Below are positions 17,545 to 25,024 of a stretch of DNA of 64,000 bases, in pieces; within the stretch, counting starts at the first letter, position 1; each line of letters begins with the position of its first letter. Under the pieces are notes generated by a model. That model was not told the DNA's origin. It searched no databases and worked only from the letters and a program-made list of their open reading frames with translations. The position numbers and the translations under genes were made by a program. The stretch comes from Bacteroidia bacterium (GTDB taxonomy: Bacteria; Bacteroidota; Bacteroidia; Chitinophagales; Saprospiraceae): contig JAUHXV010000004.1 of assembly GCA_030426765.1 (NCBI GenBank), positions 36,001-100,000 of the forward strand, read 5' to 3'.

Positions 17545-19002
17545 ATGGCCACTCGAAAAGCAAAGAAGGCAGTTAAAACTGCTACCGGAAAAAAATCTGC
17601 TAAACCTGCCGCCAGGAAGGCTGTAAAAAAGGCAGCTGCGCCAAAGAAAAAGTCGGCCGCTAAAAAGGCAGCCCCGAAGAAAAAGGTAGCGGCTAAGAAG
17701 GCTGCACCAAAGAAGAAAGTAGCGGCTAAAAAAGCCGCCCCAAAGAAAAAAGTAGCCGCGAAGAAGACAACTGGTAAAAAGGCAGCCGCGCCAAAGAAAA
17801 AAGCCGCTGTAAAAAAGGTGTCTGCGAGAAAAGCTGCTCCGAAGAAGAAAGTAACCGCTAAGAAAGCAGCGCCAAAGAAAAAAGTAACCGCTAAGAAAGC
17901 CGCACCAAAGAAAAAAGTGAGTGCTAAAAAAGCTGCACCAAAGAAAAAGGTAGCTGCCAAAAAAGTAGTACGCAAGAAAGCGGCCCCTAAAAAAGCAGCT
18001 GTAAGAAAAACTACTGCTAAGAAGGCCGCTCCTAAAAAAGCTGCTAAGAAGGCTGCGCCAAAAAAGAAGGTCACCGCTAAAAAAGCCGCCCCAAAGAAAA
18101 AGGTGGCTGCAAAGAAAGTAGTTCGCAAAAAGGCAACACCGAAAAAAGCCGTTGTTAAGAAGACGACTGCCCGGAAAGCCGCTCCGAAAAAAGCCGTTAA
18201 AAAGGCTGCACCTAAAAAGAAGGTCACCGCTAAAAAAGCTGCCCCGAAGAAAAAAGTGGCCGCTAAGAAAGTAGCTCCAAAAAAAGCTACAGTAAAAAAA
18301 GCAACGCCAAAGAAATCTGCTGTGAAAAAAGCAGCGCCAAAGAAAAAAGCGGCTGCCCCAAAAGCAGCTCCTAAAAAGAAAGTGGCGGTGAAAAAGACCA
18401 CAGTGAAGAAAACCACCGTTAAAAAGACTGCCCCTAAAAAATCAGGAAAGACTGCTGCCAAAGAAGTTGTGAAAAAGGAGAAAGTGATCACCAAACCTTC
18501 TGAACTGAGTGTAGCAAAACGCAAACAAATTGAAAAGAAACTGGGGCAACCACTTGTTGCACCTGTAGCCAGGAAAAAAGATAAGATGTCAATGAAAAAA
18601 GAAACCGGACCAGTCGGGGCGAAGATGCCACAGAGCCCGCCTCAGAAGTCCAGATACAGCGATGCCGAGTTAGCTGAATTCGATAAACTGATCGATGAGA
18701 AACTCATCATTGCGAGAGAACAACTCCAGTTCTATCTGAAGCAACTGGAGGATATGGCCGAGAATCCGGACAACAAAATCAAAAGTCTGGATGATGGAAT
18801 GAGTAGTCTTGAAAGCGAGCGCATCAGTTCGATGGCCGCTCGTCAGCAAAAGTTGCTGCAGCATTTGGAAAATGCCAAAATCAGGATTAAAAACAAAGTG
18901 TACGGCATTTGCCGGGAGACCGGGAGATTGATTTCGAAAGAGCGTCTTCGCGCGGTGCCGCATGCCACGCTGTCCATTGAGGCCAAGCAAGCTCAGAATT
19001 AA
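17545..19002 (+). CDS. Histone-H1-like Lys/Ala/Pro-rich protein fused to a DksA/TraR-like domain
   Basis: This 485-residue protein has two very different halves. Residues 1-~310 are almost only Lys, Ala, Pro, Val and Thr in repeats of AAPKKKV(A/T)AKKA, the composition of eukaryotic H1 tails and bacterial H1-like DNA-compacting proteins. Residues ~370-485 are a Bacteroidota DksA/TraR-type domain: the coiled-coil segment SDAELAEFDKLIDEKLIIAREQLQFYLKQLEDM and the C-terminal YGICRETGRLISKERLRAVPHATLSIEAK. Only one Cys remains of the four zinc ligands of classical DksA. Ordinary relatives lack the long basic tail. It is followed by lspA, a common neighbour of this dksA-like gene. Likely role: nucleoid binding tied to RNA polymerase or chromatin-like regulation (inferred). 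Confidence 0.85.
   Translation: MATRKAKKAVKTATGKKSAKPAARKAVKKAAAPKKKSAAKKAAPKKKVAAKKAAPKKKVAAKKAAPKKKVAAKKTTGKKAAAPKKKAAVKKVSARKAAPKKKVTAKKAAPKKKVTAKKAAPKKKVSAKKAAPKKKVAAKKVVRKKAAPKKAAVRKTTAKKAAPKKAAKKAAPKKKVTAKKAAPKKKVAAKKVVRKKATPKKAVVKKTTARKAAPKKAVKKAAPKKKVTAKKAAPKKKVAAKKVAPKKATVKKATPKKSAVKKAAPKKKAAAPKAAPKKKVAVKKTTVKKTTVKKTAPKKSGKTAAKEVVKKEKVITKPSELSVAKRKQIEKKLGQPLVAPVARKKDKMSMKKETGPVGAKMPQSPPQKSRYSDAELAEFDKLIDEKLIIAREQLQFYLKQLEDMAENPDNKIKSLDDGMSSLESERISSMAARQQKLLQHLENAKIRIKNKVYGICRETGRLISKERLRAVPHATLSIEAKQAQN
17590..18450 (+). repeat. Degenerate in-frame repeats encoding AAPKKKVAAKKA
   Basis: About 25 imperfect units of roughly 30-36 bp encode the basic tail. Larger duplications are visible: the block around 17940-18060 (AKKVVRKKAAPKKA) is repeated around 18105-18220. 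The strong lysine bias (AAA/AAG) creates a long spurious antisense frame. Confidence 0.75.
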
Positions 19003-19022
19003 TTTACCCAATTGTCAACCCA

Positions 19023-19060
19023 TTCTCAGGTGCAGATGGTACTACCCATGTGCCTGAGAA
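19023..19060 (+). other. Hairpin between the DksA-like gene and lspA
   Basis: TTCTCAGG (19023) pairs with CCTGAGAA (ending 19060), with a further GCA..ATGG/CCCATGTG inner stem. There is no T-run, so it may limit rather than stop read-through into lspA. Confidence 0.45.
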
Positions 19061-19093
19061 CGTTTAGGGTGGGTACACTAACAACCTACGTTT

Positions 19094-19804
19094 ATGTCTA
19101 ATCGTACAAGTACGGTTCTAATCGTCGTATTCCTGGTGCTCTTGTTTGATCAGGTGCTGAAAATATGGGTGAAAACACATATGGAATACGGGGAGGAATT
19201 TGGCATACTGGGATTGAGTTGGGCGCGTATTCATTTTGTGGAGAACAAGGGCATGGCCTTTGGCCTGTCGCTTGGGGGAGATTGGGGTAAACTAGGCCTG
19301 AGTATTTTTCGACTGATCGCCGTAGGGTTTTTAATTTACATTATCCGTTCGCTGATTCAAAGCAAGGAAACACTTGGCGTGATTTTCTCGTTTTCACTTA
19401 TCCTCGCGGGCGCCCTCGGCAATATTCTCGACAGTGCTTTTTACGGGCTTATTTTTTCTGAGACACCATATCACGGAGGATTGGCCAGCATGTTTCCGGA
19501 AGGTGGAGGCTATGCCTCTTTTCTGCACGGGAAAGTGGTGGATATGCTTTATTTTCCATTGATTGATTCCCATTTTCCGGATTGGTTTCCTATTTGGGGA
19601 GGACAGCGGTTCCAGTTTTTCCGGCCGGTGTTTAATATTTCCGATGCAGCGATTTCTTCAGGTGTGATCAGCCTGGTTTTGTTCCATCACAGGATCTTTA
19701 AATCCGGAAAAGAAGAAGAGCAAAAGAAAGAGTCTGTAGGTGTGGCGACGGATTCGACGGCGGAGGGCCAATCAGGAGAGACCGCAGAGGATGCCGAATC
19801 ATAA
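19094..19804 (+). CDS. lspA: Lipoprotein signal peptidase (signal peptidase II)
   Basis: This 236-residue inner-membrane aspartyl protease removes the signal peptide from prolipoproteins after lipidation of the +1 Cys. Four membrane segments are visible. The catalytic Asp pair is in GALGNILDS (~residue 116) and FNISDAAIS (~residue 185), and the family motif VENKGMAFGL is at ~50-59. It is longer than E. coli LspA: an insertion near residues 120-165 and a charged C-terminal tail (EEEQKKESVG ... AEDAES) are usual in Bacteroidota. It serves the many lipoproteins in this window. Confidence 0.93.
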   Translation: MSNRTSTVLIVVFLVLLFDQVLKIWVKTHMEYGEEFGILGLSWARIHFVENKGMAFGLSLGGDWGKLGLSIFRLIAVGFLIYIIRSLIQSKETLGVIFSFSLILAGALGNILDSAFYGLIFSETPYHGGLASMFPEGGGYASFLHGKVVDMLYFPLIDSHFPDWFPIWGGQRFQFFRPVFNISDAAISSGVISLVLFHHRIFKSGKEEEQKKESVGVATDSTAEGQSGETAEDAES

Positions 19805-19991
19805 TCCGGTATAGGGCTTAGCAAGCCGCAACCCACTTTGGATTGAGTTAAGAAATCGAGTTATGCCTTATGGTGTGATCTGAGTGCGTATGGGAAAACG
19901 GGACGCAAGGGTAAGTCCTTGGGAGAATGGGGAAGAAATGTTTTGGGATGGGACTACTTTTGTACAGGTTTTACCAATAGTATTCTTTGAT

Positions 19992-20297
19992 TTAGTGGGC
20001 TAAAAATCGATTGATGGCTTTTACAGCATTGCTTACGCGTTGGTAATCAATGGCATAATGCATGTACTTCCCGTCTTTATCGGCAATCAGCACTCCGGCA
20101 TTCTTCAGGATACGAAGGTGCTGGGAAGCAATCGATTGTTCAATCTTGAGGGTGTTGTAAATCTGATTGACCTGTATGTTTTTGTTTTGATCCAAAAACT
20201 CCAGGATCTTCAGTCGGAGAGGATGCGCCAGCGCGCGCATGAGCTCAGTGGATACCGTGAGCTTCTCCTGCTGAAAGGTGACCTTGGTCCTTTTCAT
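19992..20297 (-). CDS. ArsR-type winged-helix regulator (copy 1)
   Basis: This 101-residue protein has the ArsR/SmtB-like winged helix: LMRALAHPLRLKILEFLDQ, a recognition helix in KIEQSIASQHLRILKNAGVL, and a wing in IADKDGKYMHYAID. It has no cysteines or His clusters of the known metal-sensing sites, so it is probably not a metal sensor. A paralogue lies 219 bp upstream on the same strand, sharing EQS(I/V)ASQHL.ILR/K.AGV. The target genes are unknown. Confidence 0.85.
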   Translation of the reverse strand: MKRTKVTFQQEKLTVSTELMRALAHPLRLKILEFLDQNKNIQVNQIYNTLKIEQSIASQHLRILKNAGVLIADKDGKYMHYAIDYQRVSNAVKAINRFLAH

Positions 20298-20329
20298 ACA
20301 TTTCCTTATTTTGAGTTAAACCTTAGCAA

Positions 20330-20361
20330 CAAATTTGCAATTAAGATTTGACTCCTGCAAA
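20330..20361 (-). promoter_or_regulatory. Promoter TTTG-N20-CAAATTTG for ArsR copy 1
   Basis: The minus-strand TTTG (20358-20361) and CAAATTTG (20330-20337) are 20 bp apart, the spacing of Bacteroidota -33/-7 promoters, with one mismatch to TANNTTTG. CAAATTTG is also a palindrome. Confidence 0.55.
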
Positions 20362-20516
20362 TGATATTACAAAAAAAATTCATCTGTAATACCATGGCAA
20401 TCACCCGATAGCACCTAAATCGTTGATTGTTAACGAAATGTAAAAAAAGTAGGGGGAAAAATAATTTTTAATCTTCACAGTATCAGTCTCTTAAATGGAC
20501 TACCTAAAGCAAAGAT

Positions 20517-20855
20517 TTAGCCGGCCAACTCCTCTACAAGCTTAGAGATCTGGTTGAGCCTTTCTTTGTCCAGTGAGTAGTAGATAAACTTACCTTGTCT
20601 TTCGGTAAGCACGACACCTGCACGGCGTAGAATTGCCAGATGCTGAGAGGCAACCGACTGTTCCAGGCGGAGTTTAATGTAAATGTCAGTTACAGTCATC
20701 GTAGCATGCTCTTCGAGCAAATCAATCACACGTTGTCTCAGTTTGTGATTGACAGCGCGGAGTACTAACACAGCTTTACGGAGATCAGCGTAATTGAGTT
20801 CAATTTCGCTGGATCCCTTTCTCAAACTTACAATTTCAGTCTTCTTTTTCATCAT
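20517..20855 (-). CDS. ArsR-type winged-helix regulator (copy 2)
   Basis: This 112-residue winged-helix protein is paralogous to the one at 19992: LRAVNHKLRQRVIDLLEEH, recognition helix RLEQSVASQHLAILRRAGVV, and wing LTERQGKFIYYSLD. It too has no metal-binding Cys. It has a ~20-residue N-terminal extension rich in Lys, Ser and Glu. Two ATGs are adjacent (20855 and 20852); either could be used. Confidence 0.85.
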   Translation of the reverse strand: MMKKKTEIVSLRKGSSEIELNYADLRKAVLVLRAVNHKLRQRVIDLLEEHATMTVTDIYIKLRLEQSVASQHLAILRRAGVVLTERQGKFIYYSLDKERLNQISKLVEELAG

Positions 20856-21023
20856 GAGCGAGATTATATCGGATTCATGTATGAAATATCATAAACCGTA
20901 CCATATTGATTTTAACAATAATTAAGTCAAAGATTATCAATGACTTATGTTTTGCATTAGATTTATATACAACAGCCGATACATATTTAATCCACCTAAA
21001 CCCGGTGGATTTTCCCTGTTTGC

Positions 21024-21728
21024 TCAGAGATTGGCCGTTTTTTTCGATTTCGTGATGTTTGGGGGTTTGAGATAGAAAGGAACATAATGTAGCGCATCCT
21101 CATAATGGCCCTTTTTAAATTCGGCCACCGCCAGCCTTTGCAGATGGCGCGCACTACACTGGATTGTATCATCAATCAGCAGACCCTTTCTGCCGCCTGA
21201 TGGATCAGGAGTCATTCCCCTGATTTTTAATGCGCCATCACCGCAACAGATGATTTTTCCGTCCTGGGGAAGAGTTTCCCTAAAAAAGGACTCTTCCAGG
21301 ATCACCGATGAATCGGGCCAGACGGCTTCCAGATCGCGATTATAGAGTGCTGCATATACTTCATCCCGACGGGCATCAATCATCGGCAGGAGGTAATCGG
21401 CATCCGGGTGCATCTGAAGGGCGGCATCGGCCAGCGCTTTCAGGGTAGAAATAGCGATGAGGGGTTTTCCTAGCGCATAGGCCATGGCTTTTGCGGTGGC
21501 ACCTCCCACTCTCAGACCGGTATATGAGCCTGGTCCTGAGCTCACAGCGATAGCCGATAATTCTCCGGGCATAATGCCGGCCTTTTGTAACATAGTCTCA
21601 ATCAGGGGCGCCAGCATAGCGGCATGCTGCATGCCTTCACTCGTCTCCACGAGATCAACAAGTGTGGCATCCCGGCTTAAGGCTACCGAACACACACGGG
21701 TGGCTGTCTCAATGTGAAGTATATACAT
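21024..21728 (-). CDS. tsaB: tRNA threonylcarbamoyladenosine biosynthesis protein TsaB
   Basis: This 234-residue ASKHA-fold protein is the non-catalytic partner that binds TsaD in making t6A37 of ANN-decoding tRNAs. The N-terminal ILHIETATRVCSVAL and the motif AVSSGPGSYTGLRVG (~residues 62-76) are diagnostic, followed by AKAMAYALGKPLIAISTL. The length is normal. It stands alone on the minus strand. Confidence 0.93.
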   Translation of the reverse strand: MYILHIETATRVCSVALSRDATLVDLVETSEGMQHAAMLAPLIETMLQKAGIMPGELSAIAVSSGPGSYTGLRVGGATAKAMAYALGKPLIAISTLKALADAALQMHPDADYLLPMIDARRDEVYAALYNRDLEAVWPDSSVILEESFFRETLPQDGKIICCGDGALKIRGMTPDPSGGRKGLLIDDTIQCSARHLQRLAVAEFKKGHYEDALHYVPFYLKPPNITKSKKTANL

Positions 21729-21870
21729 ATTACTATAAGCTACAATTTGTAACTACTCGTATCATAACGGATAAAAGAGGGAAATGGTTTACTCCTGAAG
21801 CCAGCACAGATACTGAAACAAGGGCACTTGCACCCTGATCCATTCATTCAGCTACCCCGGACGAAGTCTA

Positions 21871-23511
21871 TTAATTGACTTTCAAAATTGACTGGTACTC
21901 TTTTTCGTTGTTCAGCAGGTTGATGGCCACCGCTAGTTCCGGATCATTTTTCAGCTGATATTTTACCAGTCCCGTTTCAAAATAATAGCGGCTGAGTATT
22001 TCTTTCTCGATTTCGAGGATAATTTCCTTTTGATGGGTGTTGATCTGAGAGGCTTTCTCCTTTTCCACAATCGATTTAAGTTGGTCCACCTGCCGGGTGA
22101 CTTCGTCAGAATACGATTCTTTGCCAGCCACTTCTTTCAATTGTATGATCACCTCATCGGTTTCGGTTTCAAATTCGAAATGGCTGTCTTTCAGGTATTT
22201 TTCAAATGCCGCGAAGTCCTGAAAACGATATTCTTCCAAAGGAGCGATACTGTCTTTCCCGATGCAGAATTCTGTCACGAAATTGAAAATCGCGTTTTGC
22301 TTACTCAGTTTTTTGACGATCAGAGGATTATCTTCCTTGTCCAGTGGGATATCCGGTTTTACACCTCCTCCATCCAGTACAGTTCGGCCGGCACGCGTCT
22401 GGAATCTGGCGCGCTGATCATCCGGGATATGGACGCGCTCTCCATTCTTATACTCTACCGACTGAATGCAACGGCCACTGGGGATATAGTACTTAGAGGT
22501 GGTGAGTTTGACCTTGGCGTTATACCCGATATCAAACGTATTCTGCACCAGCCCTTTGCCGTAGGACAATTGGCCGATGACTACACCCCGATCCAGATCC
22601 TGCATCACACCGGACACAATCTCAGAGGCGGAGGCGGATTTTTCATCGATGAGAACCACCAGCTTTATGTGCTGATCCACAGGTTCGTTTCTTGTTTTAT
22701 AGGACTTGTCCGCTTCGACAACCTTACTTCGCGTGGTCACCACGGTTTCTTCCGCAGGAATAAAGACATTGCACACATTGATTGCTTCTCGCAATAGTCC
22801 ACCTCCATTTCCCCTTAGATCGAGGATAACCCCCTTCAGATCAGAGGACTCCGTTTTTAAATCTCTCAGTGCATTGGCCACATTTCTGCCCGCATCACGG
22901 GTGAAAGTGGTCAGGGAAATATACCCAACGCCTTTTTCAAGCATACCGGAATACGGCACATTCTTGCCATCCATACCTCCGCGGATGATGGTCATATTCA
23001 TGATCTCATCCTGACCGGGGCGCTGAATATCCAGATTCATCTCGCTTCCCGGAATACCACTGATGATATCCATGACGTCTTCCGGCGAACGCTCATCTGT
23101 TGACTCTCCATTGACTTTTTTGATACGGTCGCCGACTCGCATACCGGATTCAAAGGCTGGTGAATCTTCAATGATTTTAGTGATCACAAGGTCATCGCCT
23201 ATTTTTTTGATTTTCAGACCTGAAGACGCTTCTCCTTCCTCATTTTTAAACCGCCAGCTCTCGATCTGGGATTCCGAAAAATAGTTGGTAAACGGATCCA
23301 GGGTCGCCAACATGGCATCAATACCGACTTTCATAATCTGGTTGGGATCCACCTCATCCACATAGTTGGAGTTGACCTCCTTATAGAGATTGCTGAAGAT
23401 TTCGAGGTTTTTGACAATATCAAAATAGCGTCCTTTTTGCAGGGTAGTGGCTGCTAACCCAAATACGAGAGCCGCGACCACTATACCGCCAAACAACAAA
23501 TTCCTTTTCAT
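21871..23511 (-). CDS. C-terminal processing peptidase (CtpA/Prc, S41) with PDZ domain
   Basis: This 546-residue serine protease has an N-terminal membrane anchor/signal (~5-22), placing it in the periplasm. A PDZ domain spans ~95-180 (SGLKIKKIGDDLVITKIIEDSPAF, GMRVGDRIKKVNG). The S41 domain spans ~190-385, with VILDLRGNGGG, the catalytic Ser within DEKSASASEI (~292-296), and Lys319 in SYGKGLVQ. A ~160-residue helical C-terminal region follows. The family trims or degrades envelope proteins from their C-termini. Confidence 0.92.
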   Translation of the reverse strand: MKRNLLFGGIVVAALVFGLAATTLQKGRYFDIVKNLEIFSNLYKEVNSNYVDEVDPNQIMKVGIDAMLATLDPFTNYFSESQIESWRFKNEEGEASSGLKIKKIGDDLVITKIIEDSPAFESGMRVGDRIKKVNGESTDERSPEDVMDIISGIPGSEMNLDIQRPGQDEIMNMTIIRGGMDGKNVPYSGMLEKGVGYISLTTFTRDAGRNVANALRDLKTESSDLKGVILDLRGNGGGLLREAINVCNVFIPAEETVVTTRSKVVEADKSYKTRNEPVDQHIKLVVLIDEKSASASEIVSGVMQDLDRGVVIGQLSYGKGLVQNTFDIGYNAKVKLTTSKYYIPSGRCIQSVEYKNGERVHIPDDQRARFQTRAGRTVLDGGGVKPDIPLDKEDNPLIVKKLSKQNAIFNFVTEFCIGKDSIAPLEEYRFQDFAAFEKYLKDSHFEFETETDEVIIQLKEVAGKESYSDEVTRQVDQLKSIVEKEKASQINTHQKEIILEIEKEILSRYYFETGLVKYQLKNDPELAVAINLLNNEKEYQSILKVN

Positions 23512-23678
23512 AACAACGATTATACCTGTAAATGTACGGGGATATGTAAGAATATATAACGTCTTTCGGGCCGGGGAAAGTCTTTGAGAGGTTATTTGGT
23601 GTTGGTCTCCTCCGCTGAAGCTTCGGCGATTAAAAGGTGGTCAGTGCCACGAGGGAATATAGATTCCATGAATGGTAG

Positions 23679-23698
23679 CCTTTCAATGCGTTGAAAGG
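23679..23698. repeat. Palindrome CCTTTCAATGCGTTGAAAGG
   Basis: Together with flanking TGAATGGTAG it repeats the element at 8078-8097, differing at one loop base. It starts the repeat-filled gap 23512-24276. Confidence 0.75.
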
Positions 23699-23738
23699 GA
23701 TTAGGTGAGCTGGAGAAATCGAACTCAAGGAAAAGATG

Positions 23739-23995
23739 CCCCGTGCTTTAGCTCGGGGCTAAAACCATCCAGCGCAAAGGAGAGCGGCAAAATCCTACCC
23801 CGTGCTTTAGCTCGGGGCTTGTGCAAGAAAGCGAAATCAAACTCAAGGAGTAGATACCCCGTGCTTTAGCTCGGGGCAAAAACCATCCAGCGCAAAAGAG
23901 AGCGGCAAAATCCTACCCCGTGCTTTAGCTCGGGGCAAAAAACAATCCAACGCAAACGAGAGCGGCAAAATCTTGACCCGTGCTTTAGCTCGGGG
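23739..23995. repeat. Five-unit REP array, period about 59 bp
   Basis: CCCCGTGCTTTAGCTCGGGG occurs at 23739, 23798, 23857 and 23916, with a variant at 23976. The interunit DNA is of two alternating types: one containing CCATCCAGCGCAAA..GAGAGCGGCAAAATC, the other containing CTTGTGCAAG.AAGCGAAATC. It resembles a BIME-like arrangement of REP palindromes. The rest of the gap to 24200 is low-complexity word sequence (GCTCTCCGCC, repeated GTCTCAGGTCT). Confidence 0.85.
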
Positions 23996-24202
23996 CTTGT
24001 GCAAGCAAGTGGAAGCATGCTCCCCCTTCGCCCTCCGCTCTATGCCCCATCCGATGAAGTGAAGGATGAAAATTGAAAAATAAATATATCTCTGCTCTCC
24101 GCCTTAAGCGCCATGCCTAATAGTCTCATGTCTCAGGTCTTGTGTCTCAGGTCTAACAGAACCCGTCTAAATTTCAAAATCATTGACACAAAAGTCCCCT
24201 AT

Positions 24203-24254
24203 ATTCATAGCCTGTTGTGAATCCAAGGTGATTCATAGCTTGTAGTGAATCCAA
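24203..24254 (+). repeat. Two 24-bp direct repeats just upstream of the rhomboid gene
   Basis: ATTCATAGCCTGTTGTGAAT(CCAA) at 24203-24226 recurs at 24231-24254 with two mismatches. The second ends 22 bp before the ATG, a position suited to an operator, though it may also be a simple duplication. Confidence 0.6.
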
Positions 24255-24276
24255 CGATTAATTGAAAAAAAAAACT

Positions 24277-24828
24277 ATGAAGCTTAAATTCAATTCTCCG
24301 GTGATACTCACTTTCTCCCTGATCTGCGTCGCGGTGTTTTTTCTCGACAAGATCATGGTGGGAACGCTCATGCCTTATTTTGCATTGGGCCACGTGAGTA
24401 TGTCTAATCCAATATCGCTGATGACGCTTTTTACCCATGTTTTGGGGCACGGGAGTATTGAGCATTTACTGGGCAATCTCACCTTTATCCTTTTGATCGG
24501 ACCAATAGTGGAAGAAAAATATGGCGATCGGCGCACCTTAGTCATGATTATCCTGACAGCGCTCATCACCGGGATATTGAACTTGATATTTTTTCACACC
24601 GGCCTTATGGGTGCAAGTGGTGTTGTGTTTATGCTAATCCTGCTGGTGAGTTTTACGAATACGAAAAGCGGAGAGATCCCGGTGACCTTTATTCTGGTGG
24701 CCTTGCTTTTTATCGGCAAAGAAGTGATTCAAAGCCTGAATACAGATCAGATTTCGCAGTTTGCACACATCATCGGCGGAGTTTGCGGCAGTATCTTCGG
24801 CTTTATCAATCGCCCAGGAAGAAGCTGA
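24277..24828 (+). CDS. Rhomboid-family intramembrane serine protease
   Basis: This 183-residue six-helix membrane protein cleaves transmembrane segments. The catalytic dyad is visible: Ser114 in MGASGVVF and His164 in FAHIIGGVCG. The oxyanion-side motif is H63..N67 in EHLLGN, after a loop HVLGHGS. A TTG at 24262 would add KKKT, but the ATG at 24277 is the better start. It lies downstream of the REP-filled gap and two short direct repeats. The substrate is unknown. Confidence 0.88.
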   Translation: MKLKFNSPVILTFSLICVAVFFLDKIMVGTLMPYFALGHVSMSNPISLMTLFTHVLGHGSIEHLLGNLTFILLIGPIVEEKYGDRRTLVMIILTALITGILNLIFFHTGLMGASGVVFMLILLVSFTNTKSGEIPVTFILVALLFIGKEVIQSLNTDQISQFAHIIGGVCGSIFGFINRPGRS

Positions 24829-25024
24829 TTTTTGATCGTTTCGCTAAAAATGAGAGTGAAAAATCCTGTTTTTGCCTTAAGCCCGGGGCTGAACGAGACA
24901 TTTTGTCGACCACAAAGCAAATATTGTAGAGAACTTGCGGCTATTCAAACCACCTCACGGCGTTCACTTTGTATTTTGTGCTCACTTTGCATAAAACCAT
25001 TTTTTTCACTTCCTTAACTGACGT

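Noticed and set aside
17520..18524. 334-residue minus-strand frame rich in FFFGAAFLA repeats
   Set aside because: It is the antisense of the Lys/Ala-rich repeats of the H1-like gene; the composition follows from AAA/AAG and GCN codons on the other strand, and it has no start context or family match.
22030..22797. 255-residue plus-strand frame opposite the CtpA-like protease
   Set aside because: The minus-strand protease has intact motifs over the same bases; the plus frame has no recognisable features.
23739..23995. CRISPR array
   Set aside because: The repeats are perfect palindromes of 20 bp and the spacers fall into two repeated types instead of being unique; no cas genes are present.
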